From UBA1412 sp964609795 (lineage in GTDB: Bacteria > Verrucomicrobiota > Verrucomicrobiia > Limisphaerales > UBA1412), in contig CAZSTC010000099.1 in assembly GCA_964609795.1 (NCBI GenBank), positions 1 through 7,026 of the forward strand: a stretch of 7,026 nucleotides of DNA, read 5' to 3'. Positions 1-5,866 of the stretch are shown in pieces (positions within the stretch are counted from its first letter, which is position 1; every line of letters starts with the position of its first letter). The notes beneath the pieces were generated by a model that saw nothing but the letters and a program-made list of their open reading frames with translations, searched no databases and was not told where the DNA came from. A program made the translations under genes and the position numbers.

Positions 1-2064
1 GCCATCTTTGTACCACTGATAGCTGAGCGGTTCTGCACCCGTAGCCGTGACGCTGAAGGTGGCGTTCTCTCCCACCGTGACTGTAACCGGGAGCGGTTGC
101 TCGGTAATCACCGGAGAGGGATCCGGAAGTTTCCAGGTCAGCATCGGGTAGCCCTCGACATCCATTTTCCAGGTAGTCTGGAAATCCCAACCTAAAGCCT
201 CATAGGTTTTCTGAGAGGCGAGCTCTTCCGCTGTTTTGCCTAGACCGTCGGGGCCGTTGAGGTCATCAATGCTCGGGACAGGAGTTTCACCCGCAAGCTT
301 GACCATGTCGCCGCGAGCATAGTTTTGGCTCAAGCCGGTTGCATCGCCCGAAGCAATTCGATGGATTTGAGGTCCCGCTTCGTCCGGGGCGGGAGCTCCA
401 TGTAAAGAGCTCGAGAGCGCCACGCACTGAGATACGGTTGAGCCGGTGTTTTTCCCGAGGATGCCTCCCAGAAAACCATTGCGGTAGCTGGTGGGCGTGA
501 CTTCGATATTGCCCAGGGCGTGGCTCTTGCGTATATGGGCGCTTGTGCCTGCCCCTACCAAACTCCCCAGACTGTAGACAGGCGATGAACTCACCGAGAT
601 ATCGTTCATGGCATAGCAATCGGTGAGGTTTACCTGCTCCAGTCTTCCGATAAGCCCGCCGATTCTGAGCTGGTAAGAGGTTGAGCCTGTCCCGGTGGCC
701 GTTATTTTCCCGTCGCTTCCGCAGCCAACGATTTCATCGACCAGCTTATTTGCATTGTAATATCCGCCGATAAGCGCTCCGAATAGTCCGCCAGCCGTGA
801 TATTGGCGACGCTGTTGCCGGTGATTTCTGTGGAGGCATAGCAGGATTTCACCACGACAGGTCCCCAAACCGTGTTGCATTTGGCAAAACCGACGATGCC
901 GCCTGCATAGACGGTATCCAGTCCAAGCCAGGTATAGCCCGTACTGCGGACGGTTCCATCGAGTTTGCCCGAGCTGCGGCAGTTTTCTATCGTCATAATG
1001 CAGCTTGTAGCCACGCCGATCATTCCGCCCAGGCAGGCTTCTCCTGCGGGTACGTTTGCATAGAGGTTGCCTGTGTAATTACAACCTCTGACGGTGATAT
1101 ATCTCAGCGCAGTGTATCCGATCATGCCCCCCACCATACTGCTTCCATAATTCGCCGGGGCCGAACCCGTGATATTCAAAGCGACCGAGCAGTTCTCGAT
1201 GACGTTTGAATAGGAAGGGTAATCGTTGGGATAATAGGTGTTGCCGATAATTCCGCCCAGATAACCGGTGCCGGTGATTTCGCCGGTGACCTGGCATCCG
1301 GTAATCTGGGAGTTATGGCAGTCGTAGCCAATAATTCCTCCGCCAGTGTAAGTATTATTGATAGTGGCATCCACCTGGCAGTAATTTACCTCCAGAGGCC
1401 CATTGTTTTTTCCGACTAAACCGCCCACTGAGGCACTGTTTCCCCATTGGCTGTAATTGCCGCTGAGGGTTCCTTCCATCGCGCAGGAGCTCAAGACGGT
1501 TTCTCCCCTCGTATTGCCGAAGATGCCCCCCGCATCCCCATACGTGTCTGATGTACTCAGACTGCCCTTGACCTTGACGTTCAGGGCAGTCGCGCTTTCC
1601 GCGATTGCTGAGAGTCCTCCGGTGTAATCGACTGAGCTCGCCTGGGATGCGTAGATAATAACCAGATCGCGGATTGTGCTTCCGCTGATGACTCCAAAAA
1701 GACCGACGTTAGCCTCTCCCGATCGGTTTATTTTCAAACCGCTAATGGTGAAATTCCGTCCGTTCAGGTGGCCCCGGAAAGGATCATTCTCTGAAGTGCC
1801 GATGGGCGCCCAGAGTTTTCCTTCATTGTAAAAATCACCTCCGGCCGCGAAATCCGCTTCGCTGAAAGTGATGTCGTTCGACAAGGAAAAATACTTGCCT
1901 GCACCGGCTTCTCCTGTGTATTGGCTTAGAGATGCCAATTCCTGCGGAGTGGAGATGAGCCACGGATTTTCCTCCGTCCCTTCACCGCCTGAAAAACCAT
2001 AACTGCTGCAGAGCGCCAGACTCAAGGCCAGAGCCGCTCCACTTATTTTTTGAGTTATTTTCAT
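1..2064 (-). CDS. Secreted GLUG-repeat (predicted beta-helix) protein with Ig-like domain, C-terminus cut by window edge
   Basis: The reverse frame stays open for 688 codons from an ATG at 2064 to base 1, so the gene continues outside the window. Residues 1-25 look like a Sec signal peptide: Lys at 2 and 6, a hydrophobic core at about 9-18, and likely cleavage near Ser25. The mature start has the GEGTEENPWLIS pattern that often opens GLUG proteins. From about 120 to 540 the chain repeats a GG-[ILM]-[ILVF]-G core about every 28-44 residues, at about 179, 214, 242, 270, 312, 346, 388, 425, 469 and 533, with a variant at 499. Most units have a Cys 14-23 residues later. A typical closing segment (WDFQTTWKMDVEGYPMLTW) ends near 645, and an Ig-like domain begins at about 650 (VTVGENATFSV, YQWYKDG). 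The family is usually extracellular or surface-located, often in adhesin-like proteins; the ligand is unknown. An in-frame TGA lies shortly upstream, so ATG 2064 is the only nearby start, and it lacks a clear Shine-Dalgarno. Confidence 0.85.
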   Translation of the reverse strand, partial: MKITQKISGAALALSLALCSSYGFSGGEGTEENPWLISTPQELASLSQYTGEAGAGKYFSLSNDITFSEADFAAGGDFYNEGKLWAPIGTSENDPFRGHLNGRNFTISGLKINRSGEANVGLFGVISGSTIRDLVIIYASQASSVDYTGGLSAIAESATALNVKVKGSLSTSDTYGDAGGIFGNTRGETVLSSCAMEGTLSGNYSQWGNSASVGGLVGKNNGPLEVNYCQVDATINNTYTGGGIIGYDCHNSQITGCQVTGEITGTGYLGGIIGNTYYPNDYPSYSNVIENCSVALNITGSAPANYGSSMVGGMIGYTALRYITVRGCNYTGNLYANVPAGEACLGGMIGVATSCIMTIENCRSSGKLDGTVRSTGYTWLGLDTVYAGGIVGFAKCNTVWGPVVVKSCYASTEITGNSVANITAGGLFGALIGGYYNANKLVDEIVGCGSDGKITATGTGSTSYQLRIGGLIGRLEQVNLTDCYAMNDISVSSSPVYSLGSLVGAGTSAHIRKSHALGNIEVTPTSYRNGFLGGILGKNTGSTVSQCVALSSSLHGAPAPDEAGPQIHRIASGDATGLSQNYARGDMVKLAGETPVPSIDDLNGPDGLGKTAEELASQKTYEALGWDFQTTWKMDVEGYPMLTWKLPDPSPVITEQPLPVTVTVGENATFSVTATGAEPLSYQWYKDG

Positions 2065-2096
2065 ATACTTATTTTCGTTTCAGGTTTATTTCAACC

Positions 2097-2110
2097 CCGG
2101 GAAATCCCGG
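2097..2110 (-). promoter_or_regulatory. Small perfect hairpin in the leader of the GLUG gene
   Basis: CCGGGA (2097-2102) and TCCCGG (2105-2110) are perfect complements around two bases, so the RNA can form a tight stem of five base pairs with a four-base loop. It lies 33 bases before the ATG at 2064 and has no U-tract after it, so it is not a terminator. It may influence translation of a message that has no visible Shine-Dalgarno. Confidence 0.35.
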
Positions 2111-2117
2111 AGTCAAA

Positions 2118-2159
2118 AAGCTGATCCTCCAGATACATGTTATTTTAAGCTGATTCTCC
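2118..2159 (-). repeat. Twin 13-nt direct repeats in the 5' leader of the GLUG gene
   Basis: Two copies read GGAGAATCAGCTT (2147-2159) and GGAGGATCAGCTT (2118-2130) on the minus strand. They differ at one base and start 29 bases apart. Both lie inside the predicted leader, downstream of the promoter. They contain GGA triplets like those bound by CsrA/RsmA-type proteins, or they may be binding sites for another factor. Chance duplication is possible, and no function is shown by the sequence alone. Confidence 0.4.
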
Positions 2160-2225
2160 TGCGTTCTATTCTCACAAGCGCGGGAAAATCCTCAAACACG
2201 TTCTAAACCCAATCAACCCATATGC

Positions 2226-2254
2226 ACCGTATCTTTTAATAGTCGATATGTCAA
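2226..2254 (-). promoter_or_regulatory. Predicted sigma70-type promoter of the GLUG-repeat gene
   Basis: On the minus strand a perfect -35 TTGACA (2249-2254) lies 17 bases from a weaker -10 TACGGT (2226-2231, three of six consensus bases). Transcription would begin near 2218-2220, giving a leader of about 155 nt before the ATG at 2064. It lies upstream of the GLUG gene and beyond the terminator of the protease gene, so the GLUG gene is probably its own transcription unit. Confidence 0.6.
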
Positions 2255-2310
2255 TCCGTTTTTTAATAAGAGCAATAAAGAGATTCCCGAGGAAGCGTTC
2301 CTTCTATAAC

Positions 2311-2349
2311 AAAAAACCTCCAAAGTGCATCATCTGCTTCTTTGGAGGT
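2311..2349 (-). terminator. Rho-independent terminator after the HtrA/DegQ gene
   Basis: A perfect 10-bp stem pairs 2316-2325 with 2340-2349 (CCTCCAAAG and CTTTGGAGG at its core). Read on the minus strand it ends in six T (2311-2316, overlapping the stem by one base). It starts about 50 bases beyond the protease stop codon at 2401-2403. It closes the dnaG-protease unit and insulates the GLUG gene, whose promoter lies further along. The remaining sequence between the two genes (about 2255-2310) shows no coding frame. Confidence 0.85.
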
Positions 2350-2400
2350 CTCTTTCCTTTTAACCGCCGGGCGGGCAAAAAGAACGTTTAGAGGTCCGGT

Positions 2401-3783
2401 CTATTGCAAAGTGATTTCCACCTCGGCATTGCGCGATTCAATAAAGTTGCCGCTTCTGCGCTGGATGCGCACCGAGAGGCGGGTCTTCTGGTCCTTGCCC
2501 TTTTTATGCAGAGCACGGGCAAACTTGACCGTATCGGAGAGGGCTTCCCCATCCAGTCCGTAAATCAGCATTCCCGGCCGAATCCCCACCTTATCGGCGG
2601 AGCTGCCGCTCTGAACTTCCATGACGCCGAAAGCATCCATCATCTGGACTCCCAGAGTTTCGGCAATCTCGGGCGTCAGCTTTTCGAGCTTCATCCCAAG
2701 GCGTTTTTGGAGATACTCCTCATTGAAATATTCGGATTCGGGGAGGAGCTTGACGATGACCTTCTTAGTCGCCTCTCCGCGTTTCAGGGAGAGGTTCACC
2801 GGCCTGGAATTCTCGCTTGCTTTGAGGATGAGGCGGTTTGCTTCAAGAAGACCCTTGGCGGGGGTGTTGTTGATGGTTTCGAGAATGTCACCGGGCTGGA
2901 TGCCGGCTATTTCTGCCGGGCTGCCGATCTCAACCGATTTAATGGAGATTTCCCCTCGGCCTTCCATGACCGCACCGAACCAGAGGTTGCCCACGCTTTC
3001 CGGGGTGAGCATCAGAGACATCGCCTCGGAGACGGCCCGAATGGGAATCGCGAAACCGATCCCGTCGCCTTTACTGTAGACAGCCACGTTGAGGCCGATC
3101 AATTCGCCGGCCAGGTTGATTAAGGGTCCGCCGCTGTTGCCCGGGTTAATTGCCGCATCGATCTGGAGCCAATCCTGAACGTCCATTTCAGCATTCTCCA
3201 CCAGCGGCCGGCGGTTTTTGCTGCTCAGGATGCCGCGAGTCACCGAGCCGCCCAGGCCAAAGGGGTTCCCTAGTGCGATGACCGTTTCCCCCAGCAGCAG
3301 ATCATCCTCCTGCGCGAAAGCTACGGCAGTGAAGCGCTCGTCTTTTTCAGTTTTCAGTTTCAGCAGCGCCACGTCGCTGTGGCGTAAATCCGAAACCGGC
3401 TCGGCCTCCAGTTTCCGTCCGTCCGAAAAAGAGACCCATATCCGGGTCGCCTGCTGGACAACGTGCAGATTGGTTAGAATATAGCCTTCTTCATCAATAA
3501 TAACCCCGGAGCCCAGACTGTAACGAACTTCGCTGTTGCGTCCATAGTAGGGACCGAAGAAATCGCGCCAGAGATCGTCAAAGGGATTGCGCCGCTGAAC
3601 GACGGTCTCGGTACTGATATTGACCACGGCAGGCATGACTTTTTCCACCGCCAGCACAACGGCATCGCGCCGTACATCATCGCTTTGACTCACGGGGGCA
3701 GGGGAGCCGGAAACGTCAATACTGCCGGCCAGCCAGCCGCAAAACACCACTACACTGCAGATTTTAATCCAGTTTCTTTTCAT
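2401..3783 (-). CDS. degQ: HtrA/DegQ-type periplasmic serine endoprotease with two PDZ domains
   Basis: This exported trypsin-like protease would degrade or refold damaged envelope proteins. Numbering from ATG 3783 (460 residues), an N-terminal hydrophobic segment at about 5-20 is a Sec signal or anchor. The protease domain shows GSGVIIDEEGYILTNLHVV with catalytic His107, SDVALLKL with Asp137, and NPGNSGGPL with nucleophile Ser217, so the triad is intact. PDZ1 spans about 260-350 (SPAEIAGIQPGDILETIN) and PDZ2 about 360-460 (SSADKVGIRPGMLIYGLDG). The size matches DegQ/DegP. I see no long Q-linker, which favours DegQ, but DegP/MucD names are equally possible. An in-frame TTG at 3795 would add four residues, but the ATG has a weak GGAAAGAG upstream and gives a better signal peptide. 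The gene lies 70 bases after dnaG on the same strand and is probably co-transcribed with it. Confidence 0.95.
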   Translation of the reverse strand: MKRNWIKICSVVVFCGWLAGSIDVSGSPAPVSQSDDVRRDAVVLAVEKVMPAVVNISTETVVQRRNPFDDLWRDFFGPYYGRNSEVRYSLGSGVIIDEEGYILTNLHVVQQATRIWVSFSDGRKLEAEPVSDLRHSDVALLKLKTEKDERFTAVAFAQEDDLLLGETVIALGNPFGLGGSVTRGILSSKNRRPLVENAEMDVQDWLQIDAAINPGNSGGPLINLAGELIGLNVAVYSKGDGIGFAIPIRAVSEAMSLMLTPESVGNLWFGAVMEGRGEISIKSVEIGSPAEIAGIQPGDILETINNTPAKGLLEANRLILKASENSRPVNLSLKRGEATKKVIVKLLPESEYFNEEYLQKRLGMKLEKLTPEIAETLGVQMMDAFGVMEVQSGSSADKVGIRPGMLIYGLDGEALSDTVKFARALHKKGKDQKTRLSVRIQRRSGNFIESRNAEVEITLQ

Positions 3784-3808
3784 TACTCTTTCCAATTAAG
3801 CTTGTTAT

Positions 3809-3838
3809 AAAAAATCCAAGGAGTAAGGCGCCGGATTT
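3809..3838 (-). terminator. Possible weak terminator or attenuator between dnaG and the protease gene
   Basis: On the minus strand AAATCC (3833-3838) can pair with GGATTT (3812-3817) across a 15-base loop, and the stem runs into six T (3809-3814). Only half of the pairs are G-C, so it would be a weak or partial terminator at best. It lies in the 70-base gap between the dnaG stop and the protease start and could lower protease expression relative to dnaG. The following TATAAC resembles a -10 box, but no matching -35 is visible. Confidence 0.3.
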
Positions 3839-3853
3839 CGACGGCCTCCTATA

Positions 3854-5683
3854 TTACACCCCAAAGAGGGGAGAGTTGCGGATTTGGCGGATCCGCTCCT
3901 TTTGCTGCAGGAGCTCCGTCTGCTCCTCCACGGAGATGCCCGGTGCGTTCAGGCTATGGTTCAGCGAACGCAGCAGGTGATCGCAGTGCTGGGAGCGCAG
4001 TGCCTGGATAAGCTCCCGGAGCTGCCGGGCCGGCTCAGGAATCACTTCTCCGTTTTGAGCCATGGCCGAGCAGAGCAACTGTTGGGAAAACGGGTCCGGA
4101 AAGCTCTGCAAAAGATGATGTGGGGAGTATTCCCCGGCGCAATGCTGATCCAGCGCCGCTACGATAATCTCTCGAACACAGGAGTTTTTCACCCACTCAG
4201 GCTGGAATCCATGCGCCATCCAGTCCCACTCGCTCTCATTCATCAGGAAGAGCACCAGGAGCCACCGTTCCCGCGGCGTCGGAGGCGTATATTCCACGGC
4301 GGCAGGGACGCCTTCATCGGAAAAAGCATCCGTATCGGGACGGTTCGTCACTCTTTCAACAGGATAAGCGGCAGAAGATTGTGACTTTTTCTGCCGGACG
4401 AATTCATCCAGAACCGTCTGCGGGCTTACCCCGAGAAGCTGAGCGGTTTTCTGGGCATAGGTGTCTGTCAGGAGCGGTTGATTGGCCTTGCGGAGCGCCT
4501 CGCCCATGGAGCGCACGATCTGGAGCCGGCCCCGGTCCGAATCTTTGTTATTCTGTTGGCAAAGTCGGCTGAGGTAGAAATCAAAGAATTCCCGGGACCT
4601 CTTGATTAATTCGCCAAAAGCCTCAGCCCCATAGGCTTTGATGAAGCTATCGGGGTCTGAGCCCTCAGGCAGGAAAGCGACCCGCGCATTGAGATCCGCG
4701 CTCAGGAATGTGTCGAGCGCTTTCACTGCCGCATTCTGCCCGGCCTCGTCGCCGTCAAAGCAGAGAATCAATTCCGGCGCCAGGCGTTTCAGGATGCGTG
4801 CCTGCTCCAGCGTGAAGGCGGTTCCCTGCGGCGCGACCGTATTCTTGAAACCGGCTGCATGGCAGGCGATTAAGTCCAACTGCCCTTCGCAGATAATGGC
4901 GCAGCGCTTCTGGATGATTTCCCGCTTGGCCCGGTCCAGACCGAAAACGACATTGCTTTTGTGGAAGAGCGGCGTCTCGGGCGAATTCACATATTTACCC
5001 ATCTTGGAATCTTCCGGGTACAGAGCCCGCGCGCTGAAACCGATCACGCGTCCCTGATCATCGGCGATGGGGAACATGAGCCGCCCGCGGAAGCGCCCGA
5101 ATCCTCCGGTGCGTCCCTCTTTTTGGAGCGCCAGTCCCGACTCCACCAGTAAATTGAAATCCAGGTTTAACTGCTGTGCCAGCCTCGTCGTATCCTCCCA
5201 GGCCAGAGGCGAATAGCCCAGGCGGAAATCCTGTGTGGATTGCTCGCTCACGCCGCGCTGCACCAGGTAATCGCGGGCGATCTGCCCCTCGGGCGACTTC
5301 AGGAGCTGCTCATGCCAGTAGTGGGTGAACTCCTCATGGATGCGGTAAAGGGTGTCTCTGCGGGCACGCTCCCGGCTGTCAGGACCCTGTTCGAACTCAA
5401 TCTCGATTCCGGCCCGATCTGCCATCCGCTGAATCGCTTCCGGATAGGAGATGCTTTCGTATTCGCTGAGGAATTTGAAGACGTCGCCGCCCTTATGGCA
5501 GCCGAAGCAGTAAAAAATCTGTTTATGCGGGATGACGTTGAAGCTCGGGGTCTTCTCGTTGTGGAAGGGACAAAGCGCAATAAACTCCCGGCCCCTTCTT
5601 TTCAGGGGCAGGTATCCGCCGATCACCTCCACAATATCGCTGGCATTGCGGATTTGCTCTACGATATGATCCGGAATATGCAC
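3854..5683 (-). CDS. dnaG: DNA primase DnaG
   Basis: DnaG makes the RNA primers for Okazaki fragments and interacts with the replicative helicase DnaB. The 609-residue protein has the usual domain order. The CHC2 zinc finger uses Cys38, His41, Cys59 and Cys62 (CPFHNEKTPSF, then CFGCHKGGD). The RNA-polymerase core contains RGRLMFPI (199-206), GFSAR (215-219) and KYVNSPETPLF. The TOPRIM domain has Glu266 (CEGQLD), APQGTAF and FDGDEAG with Asp310 and Asp312, the metal ligands. A variable linker at about 430-468 leads to a divergent C-terminal helicase-interaction domain at 470-609. E. coli DnaG has 581 residues. The start is GTG (5681-5683). It fits because the zinc finger then lies at the usual distance from the N-terminus and MHIPDHIVEQIRNASDIVEVI matches the family start. 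The Shine-Dalgarno is weak (AAGAGA). Neighbours are the protease downstream and a divergent kinase upstream. rpoD and rpsU are not adjacent. Confidence 0.98.
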   Translation of the reverse strand: MHIPDHIVEQIRNASDIVEVIGGYLPLKRRGREFIALCPFHNEKTPSFNVIPHKQIFYCFGCHKGGDVFKFLSEYESISYPEAIQRMADRAGIEIEFEQGPDSRERARRDTLYRIHEEFTHYWHEQLLKSPEGQIARDYLVQRGVSEQSTQDFRLGYSPLAWEDTTRLAQQLNLDFNLLVESGLALQKEGRTGGFGRFRGRLMFPIADDQGRVIGFSARALYPEDSKMGKYVNSPETPLFHKSNVVFGLDRAKREIIQKRCAIICEGQLDLIACHAAGFKNTVAPQGTAFTLEQARILKRLAPELILCFDGDEAGQNAAVKALDTFLSADLNARVAFLPEGSDPDSFIKAYGAEAFGELIKRSREFFDFYLSRLCQQNNKDSDRGRLQIVRSMGEALRKANQPLLTDTYAQKTAQLLGVSPQTVLDEFVRQKKSQSSAAYPVERVTNRPDTDAFSDEGVPAAVEYTPPTPRERWLLVLFLMNESEWDWMAHGFQPEWVKNSCVREIIVAALDQHCAGEYSPHHLLQSFPDPFSQQLLCSAMAQNGEVIPEPARQLRELIQALRSQHCDHLLRSLNHSLNAPGISVEEQTELLQQKERIRQIRNSPLFGV

Positions 5684-5734
5684 TTTCTCTTAACGCCTCA
5701 TGCTCTTTGCCTGCCAGAGATATTCACCACCTGT

Positions 5735-5748
5735 GCAGAGAACTCTGC
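5735..5748. promoter_or_regulatory. Perfect palindrome in the divergent dnaG-kinase region, possible operator
   Basis: GCAGAG (5735-5740) and CTCTGC (5743-5748) are perfect inverted arms around AA. The site lies just downstream of the candidate dnaG -10 box, about where transcription would start, so a bound dimeric regulator could block dnaG. It does not match the LexA, Fur or other operators I know. Six-base arms can occur by chance. Confidence 0.3.
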
Positions 5749-5753
5749 TCTCT

Positions 5754-5782
5754 ATTGTCTCCGGTGCAGCATTGAAGCTCAA
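5754..5782 (-). promoter_or_regulatory. Candidate promoter of dnaG
   Basis: On the minus strand TTGAGC (5777-5782) and GACAAT (5754-5759) are 17 bases apart, each matching four of six sigma70 consensus positions. The predicted transcript would begin near 5747, about 60 bases before the GTG of dnaG. The match is modest, and the true promoter may be elsewhere in the 183-base divergent region. Confidence 0.35.
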
Positions 5783-5797
5783 CTCTTTTCTGCATTC

Positions 5798-5826
5798 TTG
5801 TCGCTTGGCAGGAATCATGCTAGAAT
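5798..5826 (+). promoter_or_regulatory. Predicted sigma70-type promoter of the kinase gene
   Basis: A -35 TTGTCG (5798-5803, four of six consensus bases) lies exactly 17 bases from a -10 TAGAAT (5821-5826, five of six). Transcription should start near 5832-5834. That leaves a leader of about 33 nt before ATG 5867, or almost none before the alternative GTG at 5834. This position supports a kinase start well downstream of the dnaG coding region. Confidence 0.6.
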
Positions 5827-5866
5827 CTTACACGTGAGTGATAATGGCGAAAAAGTCTCTCTGAAA

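Noticed and set aside
287..619. A 110-codon minus-strand frame at the left, and another at 1079-1297
   Set aside because: Both are out-of-frame shadows of the GLUG-repeat gene, which is open through both places with a regular repeat pattern.
2065..2400. A hidden small gene or RNA gene in the largest intergenic region
   Set aside because: It contains a terminator, a promoter and a leader, which account for most of it. The only short frame (2091-2138) has no well-spaced ribosome site, so it is listed as an observation and not as a gene.
2404..3123. A 239-codon plus-strand frame over the protease gene
   Set aside because: It is fully antisense to the intact HtrA coding region, has no recognisable domain and has no promoter or ribosome site.
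5240..5866. Long open extension upstream of the kinase in the same frame, which would make a 529-residue protein
   Set aside because: It lies antisense to the first part of dnaG up to 5683, has no homology-like motifs, and is upstream of the predicted kinase promoter. It is a shadow frame.
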